Notes under the pieces: generated by a model | Database searches by the model: none | Seen by the model: the letters and a program-made list of their open reading frames with translations, nothing else | What the model was told of the DNA's origin: nothing | Part shown: positions 17,143 to 26,504 of the stretch, one piece after another | Layout: each line of letters starts with the position of its first letter | Position numbering within the stretch: position 1 is the stretch's first letter | Translations under genes and position numbers: made by a program | Assembly: GCF_030686155.1 (NCBI RefSeq) | Contig: NZ_JAUPEV010000001.1 | Coordinates: 226,144-290,143 of the forward strand | Length of the DNA stretch: 64,000 nt | Direction: 5' to 3' | DNA from: Helicobacter_J cappadocius | GTDB taxonomy: Bacteria; Campylobacterota; Campylobacteria; Campylobacterales; Helicobacteraceae

Positions 17143-18930
17143 ATGTGTGGCATTGTAGGCTATATCGGAAGCAATGAGAAAAAAGAAATCCTGATCAATG
17201 GTCTAAAAGAACTTGAATATCGCGGTTATGATAGTGCTGGTATCGCGGTATTATCTGCTGGAGAACTTAAAACCTTCAGAGCAGTGGGCAAGATTTGTAA
17301 CCTTGAAAATAAATGTGCAGATTTTATCTCCAAAGGATTTGGAATAGGGATAGGACATACGCGTTGGGCAACACATGGTAAGCCTACAGAAATAAATGCT
17401 CATCCTCAAATTGCACATTTTAGCAATGTTGTCCATAATGGAATCATAGAAAATTATCAAGAAATCAAAAAAGATCTTGAACAAAAAGGTCATTGTTTTT
17501 TGAGTCAAACAGACACTGAAGTCATCGTGCGTTTATTTGAAGAGTTTCTCAAGGACACAGAGGATGGATTTGAGGCTTTTAGACAAACTATCGCTACTTT
17601 AAGAGGAGCTTATGCGATTTTGCTTATCAGTGTGAAGTATCCAGATAAGATTTTTTATGCAAAAAATGGATCTCCATTGATTATTGCAAAAGGAAATGAC
17701 GGAGTGTATTTTGGAAGCTCAGATGCTTGTGTGATTGGATATGCAGATAAGGTTGTTTATTTGAAAGATGGGGATGTTGGATGTATGGACATCCATTCTT
17801 TTGAATCTTTGGAAAATATTAGACCTTTGGAGCAAAATAAAGCATTTGCACAAAAAGATGGGTTTAGATATTTTATGGAAAAAGAAATCTATGAACAACA
17901 CAAAGTTTTGCTTGAAACAATGATGGGTAGAGTAAATGAAGATGGTGTTGCACTGGAGTCAGTTCCAGATGGATTTTTTGAGGGTGTTGACGAGCTTATT
18001 ATTTGTGCTTGTGGAACGAGCTATCATGCGGGTATGAGTGGAAAATATGTGCTAGAGCGGATCGCAAAAATAAGAACAAATGTAGTCATGGCTAGTGAAT
18101 TTAGATATGCTAATTCGGTGATGAGGAAATCTGAAATTTTTATCGTAATCTCTCAAAGTGGCGAAACTGCCGATACGCTAGAAGCACTCAAACTTGCTAA
18201 GGCAAATGGACTTAAAACTTTAGCTATTTGTAATGTTGATAATAGCTCAATTGTACGTGAAAGTGATGCAGTAATCTTGACTCGTGCAGGAATTGAAAAA
18301 GGTGTAGCTTCTACTAAAGCTTTTGCAACACAAATGATGGTTTTATGGATGCTTGGGGTTTATATAGCAACTCAAAAAAATTTGCTCAATAAAAATGATC
18401 TGGAAAATCAGTTTACATCTATGGTTCGTTCTGTAAAAGCTACAGAAGTCAGCCCTAAACTTCATGAAAGGTTAAAAAGACTTTCAAAGAGATATTTACA
18501 CGGACATGGATTTTTCTTTATTGGTAGGGATGTTTTTTATCCTTTGGCATTAGAAGGAGCATTGAAACTCAAAGAAGTTAGCTATTTGCATGCAGAAGGA
18601 TATCCAAGCGGAGAAATGAAGCATGGACCTATAGCATTGGCTGATTCTTTATTATTTACTATTGCTTTAGTTCCTAGACATTTGTTAGGTGATAAAATTA
18701 AAAGCAATGTAGAGGAACTTAGTGCCAGAGATTCTACAATTTGCGTTATTAGTTCAGAGGAAGTTGAGACTGCCGATGATATGGTATATATCGATCCTGC
18801 ACAAGACTATATGGAGGAATTTTTTTCTATGATGGTGGCACTTCAGCTATTGGCACTAGAAGTTGCCATCAAGCTAGGTAATGATGTGGATATGCCTAGA
18901 AACTTGGCAAAAAGTGTTACAGTAGAATAG
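17143..18930 (+). CDS. glmS: Glutamine-fructose-6-phosphate aminotransferase GlmS
   Basis: GlmS makes glucosamine 6-phosphate from fructose 6-phosphate and glutamine, the first step to UDP-GlcNAc for peptidoglycan and lipopolysaccharide. The N terminus MCGIVGYIGS supplies the nucleophile Cys2 after Met removal. The glutaminase domain (GHTRWATHGKPTEINAHP) is followed by two SIS domains (ACGTSYHAG, SQSGETADT) and ends in NLAKSVTVE, as usual. The ribosome site CGGAGG precedes the ATG. The stop is one base from the convergent outer membrane gene, so there is no room for a conventional terminator. Confidence 0.98.
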   Translation: MCGIVGYIGSNEKKEILINGLKELEYRGYDSAGIAVLSAGELKTFRAVGKICNLENKCADFISKGFGIGIGHTRWATHGKPTEINAHPQIAHFSNVVHNGIIENYQEIKKDLEQKGHCFLSQTDTEVIVRLFEEFLKDTEDGFEAFRQTIATLRGAYAILLISVKYPDKIFYAKNGSPLIIAKGNDGVYFGSSDACVIGYADKVVYLKDGDVGCMDIHSFESLENIRPLEQNKAFAQKDGFRYFMEKEIYEQHKVLLETMMGRVNEDGVALESVPDGFFEGVDELIICACGTSYHAGMSGKYVLERIAKIRTNVVMASEFRYANSVMRKSEIFIVISQSGETADTLEALKLAKANGLKTLAICNVDNSSIVRESDAVILTRAGIEKGVASTKAFATQMMVLWMLGVYIATQKNLLNKNDLENQFTSMVRSVKATEVSPKLHERLKRLSKRYLHGHGFFFIGRDVFYPLALEGALKLKEVSYLHAEGYPSGEMKHGPIALADSLLFTIALVPRHLLGDKIKSNVEELSARDSTICVISSEEVETADDMVYIDPAQDYMEEFFSMMVALQLLALEVAIKLGNDVDMPRNLAKSVTVE

Positions 18931-18931
18931 T

Positions 18932-19639
18932 TTAGAATTTGTAATTGTACATTACATAGGGCATCAAACTTGTTTGGAAGTTTCCATTATTGAGAAGGCT
19001 TTTTGCTGTTGGCAGGACTTTTACCCCGAATTCTATGCGATGTTTTACAAAAATATCTAGTGTTATTCCTGCTTCGATAATGATTCCTGCTGTATAGATT
19101 GAATCTTTGATGAGTTTGAAATTTTGATTATCTGCATAAATAAGTGCTCCGCCACCAAGTCCTGCAAACCCTCCTAAGAAATGTTTATAGCTCTGACTTA
19201 GTGGAAATTCAGCTATCACATCGATCCCTAAAGAAATCATAGCAAAAAATGAATTGCTATGATCGGGTGCTAATTTATAATTTACAAATCCACTTGCCAT
19301 ATCCAAACCAAAAAATCCTCGAATACCTATGTTTTTGTTGAAAAATGTTTGAGAACCTGTTTTCAAAGACAACATAGCAGGGATGCTCTCTAGGGTTTGT
19401 TGATTGTACTTTTTTTTGACTTCAAAAATACCAATTCCTATACCGATATATTTTCCACTTTTTTTGCGGATAAGCCTTTGCTTTTCTCTGATTTCAGCAA
19501 CTCCATAGCCTTCATTTTTGGATTTTTCTATCTCTTGAGATGTTGTTGATATTGAATTATCAGATGAATTTGAAATATCTTGGGCACATAGAATATGAAA
19601 AAAAACTAGCATCAAAACAATTGTTTTAATTTTATTCAT
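18932..19639 (-). CDS. Outer membrane beta-barrel protein
   Basis: The 235-residue protein has a signal peptide ending near LCAQ and a charged, Ser-rich N-terminal stretch. The remaining ~170 residues alternate like beta-strands and end in MPYVMYNYKF, with the terminal Phe typical of barrels inserted by BamA. Glycine-rich strands (YIGIGIGIFEV, FAGLGGGALIY) fit small Helicobacter outer membrane proteins. The function is unknown. It diverges from the Mla-type operon, next to which I recall an outer membrane gene in H. pylori too. Confidence 0.8.
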   Translation of the reverse strand: MNKIKTIVLMLVFFHILCAQDISNSSDNSISTTSQEIEKSKNEGYGVAEIREKQRLIRKKSGKYIGIGIGIFEVKKKYNQQTLESIPAMLSLKTGSQTFFNKNIGIRGFFGLDMASGFVNYKLAPDHSNSFFAMISLGIDVIAEFPLSQSYKHFLGGFAGLGGGALIYADNQNFKLIKDSIYTAGIIIEAGITLDIFVKHRIEFGVKVLPTAKSLLNNGNFQTSLMPYVMYNYKF

Positions 19640-19658
19640 TTTTTGGCCTCTAAATCAA

Positions 19659-19676
19659 TAGTTGGTTGTGCAACTA
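19659..19676. promoter_or_regulatory. Dyad at the -35 position of the mla promoter
   Basis: TAGTTG, six bases, CAACTA forms a 6-bp inverted repeat. It covers the -35 region of the TATAAT at 19685, and it also lies just upstream of the divergent outer membrane gene. It could be an operator for either gene. Confidence 0.3.
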
Positions 19677-19684
19677 TTTTTTGT

Positions 19685-19690
19685 TATAAT
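19685..19690 (+). promoter_or_regulatory. -10 box of the mla operon
   Basis: A perfect TATAAT 28 bases before the ATG at 19718. Transcription would start near 19697, leaving a short leader with GGAAGGA as the ribosome site. This supports starting the permease at 19718 and not further upstream. Confidence 0.65.
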
Positions 19691-19717
19691 CTTAGCAAAA
19701 ATATTGAAGGAAGGACA

Positions 19718-21010
19718 ATGTCAAAAACTTCTTTGAGAATGTTGAAAAATTCTCAGAAATTGATTGTTTGTCTTGATAAAGATTGGGATTTTCAAAGTCA
19801 ATCTGAACATATAGATTCCAATACGCAAAACACTAAAACCTTTTCTTCAATTCCTCTGAGAGTTGTTGAAGATTCTCAGAAGATTATTGTTTATCTCAAT
19901 GGTGATTGTAATTTCCAAACCCGTTCTAAATACTTGGAAGCCCTAAGATCTAGCATCAAAAATATCTCAAAAGATTTGATAATTGATTTTGAACGCACAG
20001 GACACTTTGATTTTATGTTTGCAGTTTCTTTATTTTCTATCCTACGTTCTTCTAACTTGGATACAACTTTTATCAATGCTTCTGAGAAGATTTGCAAGAT
20101 ACTAGAGACTGTATCGGCGATTTTGCCAAAAATTCTTCAAAATAATCGCTTAGATATAGATACCTCAAGCAAAAATCCTTCCCAAAATTCTATAAAAAAC
20201 ATATGGAAAATATTGCTAATTCCTCTAAATGCTCTTGGTAAAGGCGTTTATAACACTCTTGCCAAAGCATTGGATTTTTTTAATTTTACGGGTCTAACAC
20301 TTTATTTTTTTGGTCAGTCTTTGCTCCATCCTTCAAAAATACGAATCGCACCGCTTTTTTATCACATCAATGAATCAGGGTTTAAAGCCCTTCCTGTAAG
20401 TATTTTAACGGCAGTTATAGTGGGTTCTGCAATAACATTACAAGGTGCAATACAACTCCAAAGTATGGGAGTTCCTATGATGAGTATTGAGACAACTGCC
20501 AAACTTTCCCTCAGAGAGATGGGACCTTTTATTCTTGCACTTGTTATCGCAGGACGAAGTGCTTCTAGTTTCACAGCACAAATTGGCGTAATGAAGATTA
20601 CTGAAGAGCTTGATGCAATGAAAACGATGAATTTTAATGTATTTGAGTTTTTGGTATTGCCTAGAGTTTTAGCATTGGTAATAGCAATGCCTCTGATGGT
20701 CTTTTTAGCTGATGGATTTGCTTTGTTTGGAGGAATGTTAGCTATAAAATATCAGTTGGGGGTTGGTTTTGCTCAATATATTGATAGGTTCTATGATACA
20801 GTTAGTTGGAATCATTTTTGGGTGGGGATTATTAAAGCACCATTTTTTGGTTGGGCAATAGCTATGACAGGATGTTTTAGGGGATTTGAAGTGAAGGGCG
20901 ATACAGAGGAAGTTGGTCGATTGACAACGATCAGTGTTGTGAATGCTTTATTTTGGATTATTTTTATCAACGCCATTTTTTCAGTTATTTTTACAAAGTT
21001 GGGTATATGA
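19718..21010 (+). CDS. mlaE: MlaE-type lipid ABC transporter permease with STAS-like N terminus
   Basis: The inner-membrane permease of an MCE (Mla-type) phospholipid transporter. The C-terminal ~260 residues contain the MlaE signatures GSAITLQGAIQLQ, TEELDAMKTMN and KAPFFGWAIA among several membrane helices. The first ~150 residues are soluble and STAS-like. Residues 5-34 and 46-75 are a partial tandem repeat, 12 of 30 identical (for example NSQKLIV and DSQKIIV). The start at 19718 is preceded by GGAAGGA and TATAAT; a longer frame from 19643 would precede the promoter. Length 430. The stop overlaps the ATPase start (ATGA). Confidence 0.9.
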   Translation: MSKTSLRMLKNSQKLIVCLDKDWDFQSQSEHIDSNTQNTKTFSSIPLRVVEDSQKIIVYLNGDCNFQTRSKYLEALRSSIKNISKDLIIDFERTGHFDFMFAVSLFSILRSSNLDTTFINASEKICKILETVSAILPKILQNNRLDIDTSSKNPSQNSIKNIWKILLIPLNALGKGVYNTLAKALDFFNFTGLTLYFFGQSLLHPSKIRIAPLFYHINESGFKALPVSILTAVIVGSAITLQGAIQLQSMGVPMMSIETTAKLSLREMGPFILALVIAGRSASSFTAQIGVMKITEELDAMKTMNFNVFEFLVLPRVLALVIAMPLMVFLADGFALFGGMLAIKYQLGVGFAQYIDRFYDTVSWNHFWVGIIKAPFFGWAIAMTGCFRGFEVKGDTEEVGRLTTISVVNALFWIIFINAIFSVIFTKLGI

Positions 21011-21777
21011 AGCCAATCATACAAGTTAAAAATCTCTATACAGCTTATGGAAAACATATTATTCATAATAATATTAGTTTTGAGGTGGAAAAAGGGGAAA
21101 TATTCGCTATTTTAGGCGGAAGTGGTAGTGGTAAGAGTACTTTACTTCGAAGTATGATATTATTAAACCGTCCCAAAGCTGGAAAAATTGAAATCTTTGG
21201 TGAGGATATTTGGAGTCTCAAAGAAGATAAAAAAAATATGTTTTTAAATCGTTGTGGCGTGTTATTCCAGTTTGGAGCACTTTATAGTTCTTTGAATGTT
21301 TTAGAAAATGTTGGAATTATGCTCGAAGAATACAGTTCTTATTCAAAAAAAGAGATTCAAGAGGTTTCGAAAATATGGCTAGAGATGGTAGGATTGAATA
21401 AAAGAGTTTATCAACTCTATCCCTATGAGCTTAGTGGAGGAATGAAAAAACGCGTAGGATTAGCCAGAGCAATGGCCATTGGACCTGAGATTTTGTTTTT
21501 AGATGAGCCAACAAGTGGATTAGATCCTGCTAGTGCTGGGAAATTTGATGAACTTATTTTGAAATTAAAAGAAATGCTTAATTTGACTATTGTAATGATA
21601 ACACATGATTTAGATTCTATTGCTGATACGGTAGATAGGTTTATATTATTAAAAGATGGACAAATTGATTTTGATGGGAATTTGAAAGAGTTTGTTTTTG
21701 AAGCCAGAACAGAAGGTCTTACAGAGGATAATTTATTTAACTCAACGCGAGGAGAGAGATTTTGGAAAGAAATATAA
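21007..21777 (+). CDS. mlaF: MlaF-type lipid ABC transporter ATPase
   Basis: The ATPase of the MCE transporter. Walker A GGSGSGKST, signature LSGGMKKRVGLARA and Walker B ILFLDEPTSGLDP are all intact, followed by the switch His in ITHD. SGGMKKR is typical of the MlaF group. The ATG at 21007 overlaps the permease stop and gives 256 residues; an upstream in-frame start would extend back into the permease gene and is not supported. It overlaps the MCE gene by 16 bp. Confidence 0.93.
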   Translation: MKPIIQVKNLYTAYGKHIIHNNISFEVEKGEIFAILGGSGSGKSTLLRSMILLNRPKAGKIEIFGEDIWSLKEDKKNMFLNRCGVLFQFGALYSSLNVLENVGIMLEEYSSYSKKEIQEVSKIWLEMVGLNKRVYQLYPYELSGGMKKRVGLARAMAIGPEILFLDEPTSGLDPASAGKFDELILKLKEMLNLTIVMITHDLDSIADTVDRFILLKDGQIDFDGNLKEFVFEARTEGLTEDNLFNSTRGERFWKEI

Positions 21778-22550
21778 ACTATACGGTAATTGGAAGTGTG
21801 TTTTTTGCTGTAGTTGTGTGTATGGTTATTTTTGTATTTTGGATTGGTCGTATTGGCGTAGATGATACCAAATACAGAGCCTATGAAGTCTATACAGATA
21901 AGGAAATTTCTGGTATAGCCATCAATACACCCGTGAAATACAAGGGGATCACAATAGGAAGTGTGACTAGCGTTGCTTTTGACAAGGATAGATTAGGTAC
22001 GGTAAAAATAGGGCTGAATATTTTATCAAGTATCCCTATTCACAAAAATTCTCTTGTAACTCCAGATTCTGATGGTTTGGCCGGTCTTGGCTATTTATCC
22101 TTGGAACAAGGTAGTGATCCATCATTTATAGGCAAAGATGATCCTCATATTTTGAATTTCAAACAAAATTTTATGGGAAAGATAGCCTCTCAAGCTGATG
22201 AAGTAACAAAAGAATTGCTCGGTGTATTAAAAAATATCAAAGATCTTACTGATACTCAAAACATCAAAAGCATTTCTAATATTATCAAATCATTGGATTC
22301 TCTATCTACAACTCTTGCGGAGACAAAAGATGAAATCAATGGATTTTCAAAAAATTCCAATTTACTTTTGCTTAATATTAATCACAAACTTGAAAGTGGC
22401 GAATATGATATTAAGAAAATGCTAAATCCAGTAGTTATTGAACTTGAATCAAGTTTAAAAAATGTAAATAACTTTTTTCAAAAAGGTTCAGGAATGCTTG
22501 ATAAGTTTGATAATGATCCCTATAACACACTATTTGGAGTGCAAAAATGA
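21762..22550 (+). CDS. mlaD: MlaD-type MCE substrate-binding protein
   Basis: A membrane-anchored periplasmic lipid carrier. One N-terminal helix (about residues 8-28) is followed by a single MCE domain (YTDKEISGIAINTPVKYKGI, then GLAGLGYLSLEQGS), then a helical tail of about 120 residues with coiled-coil character. This matches single-MCE proteins that form the hexameric ring of Mla systems. It overlaps the ATPase by 16 bp and the next lipoprotein by 4 bp. Confidence 0.92.
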   Translation: MERNINYTVIGSVFFAVVVCMVIFVFWIGRIGVDDTKYRAYEVYTDKEISGIAINTPVKYKGITIGSVTSVAFDKDRLGTVKIGLNILSSIPIHKNSLVTPDSDGLAGLGYLSLEQGSDPSFIGKDDPHILNFKQNFMGKIASQADEVTKELLGVLKNIKDLTDTQNIKSISNIIKSLDSLSTTLAETKDEINGFSKNSNLLLLNINHKLESGEYDIKKMLNPVVIELESSLKNVNNFFQKGSGMLDKFDNDPYNTLFGVQK

Positions 22551-23113
22551 AAAAACTAACAATTCTTATTTTCCCAATTTTTATATTGTTTTTGACAGGA
22601 TGTATTAGTTTGAAAATAAAATCAGAATTACCCACAATATATTCTTATGATTTTAATGCCAATATTTCACCAACCTCTTGTGAAACATATAAAAATATTG
22701 CTCTTATTGACATTGATAGTACGGGCATTTATGAAAGCAAAAAAATTATCGTTCGTAACGATGATGGGAGAATAACTAACTTAGAAGGTAAGCAGTGGAT
22801 TGATTCACCAAAAAATATTTTCAGAGACCTATTGATTCAAGAAGGTGCAAAACATTGTATTTCAATAAATTTGCCTCCATTTGGAACACAACTTCCACAA
22901 AATGTTCTCAAGCTCACTTTGGTATCACTGGAAATACGCAATGGTAATCATCCAAGCGCACAAATGGTGTTAGGCTATAATCTTGCAAAATCCGGAAAAA
23001 AGATGAATGGATTCCTGCAGGAAACACAAGAAATACAAGGCGATGATATTAAGGCACTTCAAGAGGTAGCAAAAAATATCGTTAATCAGTTGGTTAAATT
23101 GTTTGGAGAATAA
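22547..23113 (+). CDS. ABC-type lipid transport auxiliary lipoprotein
   Basis: A 188-residue lipoprotein with lipobox LTGC (Cys19). The segment PTIYSYDFNANISPTSCETYKN and a body that seems to alternate short strands and helices recall the ABC_trans_aux/PqiC group, which accompanies MCE transporters. It is the fourth gene of the operon and takes the place that MlaC and MlaB hold in enteric Mla loci. It may be an outer membrane acceptor for lipids. The family call rests on context and weak similarity. Confidence 0.7.
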   Translation: MKKLTILIFPIFILFLTGCISLKIKSELPTIYSYDFNANISPTSCETYKNIALIDIDSTGIYESKKIIVRNDDGRITNLEGKQWIDSPKNIFRDLLIQEGAKHCISINLPPFGTQLPQNVLKLTLVSLEIRNGNHPSAQMVLGYNLAKSGKKMNGFLQETQEIQGDDIKALQEVAKNIVNQLVKLFGE

Positions 23114-23117
23114 CAAA

Positions 23118-23546
23118 ATGTTAAATTCAAGAATATTATTGAGTTTGTTAGCCATAATTTTTTTATTGGCGTGTTCAGATAAACAAAGTAGTGATGAAGG
23201 AGAAAAAGAACTCAAAGATTCTGTTAAGTTGGATTTTTTGAATGCAAAATATATGATGAGTTTGAGTCAAGCGTCTTGGGAGGGGATACAGTTGAATCGC
23301 TTAGAAAATGGTAGATATAGTTTGGTTTTTTCTTTTATTACTCCTTATGAAAGCAAGGATTGTGTTCTGCAAGGAGAAGGAAAACAAAAAGAAGATGAAT
23401 TTTATTTTTTCAGTAAGAGCAATGATTTGAAAGTATTGCTTAAACGCACCGATGATGGACTTGCAGTTGGTGTAGATAACAAAAAAATTCAAAATGTTTG
23501 TGGCAAAGATCATCGTGCAAAGGGTATTTATACTATCAGCCAATAA
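23118..23546 (+). CDS. Putative lipoprotein of unknown function
   Basis: A 142-residue protein with a signal ending in LLAC (Cys20), followed by a charged linker (SDKQSSDEGEKE) and a mostly beta domain with two cysteines (KDCVLQ and NVCGKD) that could form a disulfide. ATG 23118, nine bases after GGAG, is preferred to an in-frame TTG at 23103 that would precede the signal. It is four bases behind the mla operon and may be part of it. I do not recognise the family. Confidence 0.7.
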   Translation: MLNSRILLSLLAIIFLLACSDKQSSDEGEKELKDSVKLDFLNAKYMMSLSQASWEGIQLNRLENGRYSLVFSFITPYESKDCVLQGEGKQKEDEFYFFSKSNDLKVLLKRTDDGLAVGVDNKKIQNVCGKDHRAKGIYTISQ

Positions 23547-23558
23547 AATATTTTCATT

Positions 23559-25415
23559 TTAAGTGGCATCAATTTGTGACTTTACTTCCTGTAGAATTGC
23601 CTCATCGGTACTCATATTGAAAAATTCAAATTCTGCACCACTTTGTCTCTCTCCCATCAAAAGATCTCCGCTATTTCGATATTTTAGATCAAGCTCTGCA
23701 ATATCAAAACCGCTCAAATGTCTTGAAAAATCTTTGAGTCTTTGTGATTGTTTTGTATTTGTGTATAAGAAACAATAACCTTTAAGTCCATTTCTGCTAA
23801 CTCTACCTCGCAATTGATGAAGAGTGGCAAGACCCAATCTTTCTGGGGCAACAATAATAATGCTAGAGAGTTTTGGCAGAGAGATCCCTACTTCTATAAG
23901 CGTAGTTGCAAGTAGAATATCTCCCTTATCTCTAAAATCTTCTAAAACTTGTTCCTTATCTTTGTCTTTTCCGGAAGTTACATATACATTTTTAAAGTGT
24001 TTTTTCCAAAATAGCATTCCTTCTTTGAGTGAGAGATAGTCAAAATTTTCACTTTCTTCTACGAGTGGATAGACAATCACTATTTGTCTGTGTTGATTGA
24101 TTTCTGATTGAATGTGAGAGATAAGGTGATGAAAATCGCTTTTGTCGATAATTTTTGTAGTGATGTCTTTTTTGAATGGAAGTTCTTTGATATAGCTCAC
24201 ATCTATGAGGCTTGAGTTTAGCATAGCCATTGTTCTAGGAATTGGTGTGGCTGAAAATTGCAAAACATGAGGTTTTTTAGTATGTCCGGAGGTTTTTTCC
24301 TCAGTAGTTTTTTCTAGCTGGTGACGTTGTTTGGTTCCAAATCTGTGTTGTTCATCGCTCATTACAAGGGCTAAATCCTGGGTTTCAAAATCTCTGTAAA
24401 GTAAAGCTTGAGTTCCAATGATAAAATGTACTTCTTCTCCAAAAATATTTTTATCTATCTGCATGTCTTTGCTATCTGCAGTTATGAGTTTGGTTTTAAT
24501 TTTTGTAGGAAGATATTTTTGAGCTTCTTCATAGAGTTGTCTAGCTAGAATGGTTGTAGGTGCCATTAATATAGATTTTTTGGGATAGGCCATTGTAACA
24601 GCACTTAAAATAACAATGGTTTTTCCACAGCCCACATCCCCCATAATCAGTCGTTTTGCGGCAATAGGCTTTGTTAGGTCTTTTGCAATGGTTTCAATAG
24701 TCTCATTTTGTGCTTTGGTGAGGCTAAAAGGAAGGGATTTTATGAAACTTTTATAATCTCCTGTGCAGATATGTTTAGCATCAAAATACCTTCTTTTTTT
24801 CGATAGATGTCTCAGATAATTGTAGATTTCTATCCATTTGAGTGCATTTAGATAGGGATCTGGAAAAGAGGCATTTTTTTGATATTCTTTGAGGAATTTT
24901 TCTGTAGGATGAAAGATTGTTTCAATATATCTAGCAATATGATTTGGCACACCTTCTTCCATCAAATTTTCTATGGTAATGATTTTTTGGGCAAGTTCAG
25001 AAATCGTAGAACTTCTTAAAGCAGTGCTTTTAAAACTCAGTGTAATTTTCCCTATCTCATTAATCGGTTTTGGTTGAACTATTGTGTATTTATTGAATTT
25101 ATATTCTATTTTTCCTAGTACATATAGGCTTTTACCTACAGAAAAAATATTTTTATGGAAGCTTTTTGCATTGAAAATCACCATTTCTATTGATTCTTTA
25201 AATTTTGGCATAAAGGCCTGAATTTTGAGTATATTTTTACCTCTTATAAAATCCAAAGCACATACCTCAATATTCAACACTCCTATAGAGTTGTTTTCCA
25301 AAGATTCTAATAAGCAGGTATTGATATAAGCTTTTGGAACATGTGTAGCAAATGAAAGTATGTCTTTATGACCTAATTTCTGCAGTTTTTGATGTTCAAT
25401 GGATGTTATCTTCAT
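23559..25415 (-). CDS. recG: ATP-dependent DNA helicase RecG
   Basis: RecG remodels stalled forks and Holliday junctions. The helicase motifs are Walker A GDVGCGKT, SDEQHRFGTKQR, FSATPIPRT and the C-terminal HQLRGRVSRNG. The N-terminal third would be the OB-type wedge domain. At 618 residues it is shorter than E. coli RecG (about 690), as is usual in Campylobacterota. It converges with the lipoprotein gene and diverges from queF. Confidence 0.95.
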   Translation of the reverse strand: MKITSIEHQKLQKLGHKDILSFATHVPKAYINTCLLESLENNSIGVLNIEVCALDFIRGKNILKIQAFMPKFKESIEMVIFNAKSFHKNIFSVGKSLYVLGKIEYKFNKYTIVQPKPINEIGKITLSFKSTALRSSTISELAQKIITIENLMEEGVPNHIARYIETIFHPTEKFLKEYQKNASFPDPYLNALKWIEIYNYLRHLSKKRRYFDAKHICTGDYKSFIKSLPFSLTKAQNETIETIAKDLTKPIAAKRLIMGDVGCGKTIVILSAVTMAYPKKSILMAPTTILARQLYEEAQKYLPTKIKTKLITADSKDMQIDKNIFGEEVHFIIGTQALLYRDFETQDLALVMSDEQHRFGTKQRHQLEKTTEEKTSGHTKKPHVLQFSATPIPRTMAMLNSSLIDVSYIKELPFKKDITTKIIDKSDFHHLISHIQSEINQHRQIVIVYPLVEESENFDYLSLKEGMLFWKKHFKNVYVTSGKDKDKEQVLEDFRDKGDILLATTLIEVGISLPKLSSIIIVAPERLGLATLHQLRGRVSRNGLKGYCFLYTNTKQSQRLKDFSRHLSGFDIAELDLKYRNSGDLLMGERQSGAEFEFFNMSTDEAILQEVKSQIDAT

Positions 25416-25439
25416 GGGGATATTTTATTATAAAATTTG

Positions 25440-25445
25440 TATAAT
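25440..25445 (+). promoter_or_regulatory. -10 box for queF
   Basis: TATAAT in the context TTGTATAATCAC, 24 bases before the queF ATG. The ribosome site GAGGAG follows. The gap from recG is only 53 bases, too short for a preQ1 riboswitch. Confidence 0.6.
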
Positions 25446-25468
25446 CACAAACTTTATGAGGAGTATTA

Positions 25469-25957
25469 ATGGACAAAAAAGATTTAGAGAATATTACGCT
25501 TTTGGGAAATCAAAATACAGAGTATGATTTTAGTTACAATCCAAATGTCTTGGAAGTTTTTATTAACAAACATCCAGAAAATGATTATTTTGTAAAATTC
25601 AATTGCCCTGAATTTACAAGTTTGTGTCCCATTACTTCGCAACCAGATTTTGCGACGATTTATATTAGTTATATTCCTCAAGAAAAGATGGTGGAGTCGA
25701 AATCTTTAAAATTATATCTCTTCAGTTTTCGCAATCATGGGGCTTTTCACGAAGACTGTATGAATATTATTCTCAAAGATCTTATTAGGGTTATGCAACC
25801 AAAATATATAGAAGTTTGGGGAAAATTTACCCCTAGGGGTGGAATCAGTATTGATCCTTATGTGAATTATGGAATATCAGGTACAAAATATGAACAGATG
25901 GCAGAATACCGACTAAAAAATCACGACCTTTATCCTGAAAAAATTGATAATCGTTAA
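25469..25957 (+). CDS. queF: 7-cyano-7-deazaguanine reductase QueF
   Basis: QueF reduces preQ0 to preQ1 with NADPH in queuosine synthesis. It is the short, unimodular form (162 residues): FTSLCPITSQPDFATI has the catalytic Cys53 and Asp60, FRNHGAFHEDCMN the substrate-binding His/Glu segment, and GKFTPRGGISIDP the C-terminal signature. The stop is adjacent to that of the convergent ybeY. Confidence 0.97.
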   Translation: MDKKDLENITLLGNQNTEYDFSYNPNVLEVFINKHPENDYFVKFNCPEFTSLCPITSQPDFATIYISYIPQEKMVESKSLKLYLFSFRNHGAFHEDCMNIILKDLIRVMQPKYIEVWGKFTPRGGISIDPYVNYGISGTKYEQMAEYRLKNHDLYPEKIDNR

Positions 25958-26386
25958 TTATTGATTTCTATCAATAAGGCTTTTTGGAAGATTAAATAGT
26001 TCCATTAATTGTTGTTCTTTTGCACGGTGTTCCCCATTGTCTTTTTCGTGATCATATCCTAAAAGATGTAGACCTCCATGTATAAACAATAATGCTACTT
26101 CTGATTCTAAGGAGTGTTTGAGCTCCTCACTAATTGTTTTGGCCATTTGTAGATTGATAACAACGCTTCCTAGGGGTAATTTTCCATCTATAATGCCCAT
26201 ATCATCAAAAGGAAAACTCAACACATCAGTTGTGCTATCCTTAGAGCGAAAGGCTATATTTAGCTCTTTTATACCTTCGTTATCAGTAAGGATAAGTTCT
26301 ATGTTTTTTGGGGTCAAAGATTCCGCTATCCTCTCTAAAATACTAATATCAAAACAAATATTTGTTTCATTATTGATTTCTAACAT
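25958..26386 (-). CDS. ybeY: Endoribonuclease YbeY
   Basis: YbeY is a single-strand RNase in 16S rRNA 3' maturation and ribosome quality control. The zinc motif is complete: HGGLHLLGYDH (H-x3-H-x5-H). The start is set by TTAGGATGAAG before ATG 26386, giving MLEINNET and 142 residues. An earlier ATG at 26452 would add 22 residues with no ribosome site. Confidence 0.93.
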   Translation of the reverse strand: MLEINNETNICFDISILERIAESLTPKNIELILTDNEGIKELNIAFRSKDSTTDVLSFPFDDMGIIDGKLPLGSVVINLQMAKTISEELKHSLESEVALLFIHGGLHLLGYDHEKDNGEHRAKEQQLMELFNLPKSLIDRNQ

Positions 26387-26461
26387 CTTCATCCTAATAA
26401 ATTTAAATTTCATAATTATACATTGCTTCATAAGAGGAAGTATAAAACTCAATATAAATGA

Positions 26462-26467
26462 TATAAT
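26462..26467 (+). promoter_or_regulatory. -10 box for speA
   Basis: TATAAT 38 bases before the speA ATG, followed by the ribosome site AAGAGGAAA. It lies in the divergent gap with ybeY. Confidence 0.55.
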
Positions 26468-26504
26468 TTATCTCAATATTATTTAAGCTCAAGAGGAAAA
26501 ATTT

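Noticed and set aside
25416..25468. A preQ1 riboswitch in front of queF
   Set aside because: The gap is only 53 bases, and the -10 box lies 24 bases before the start, leaving no room for an aptamer.
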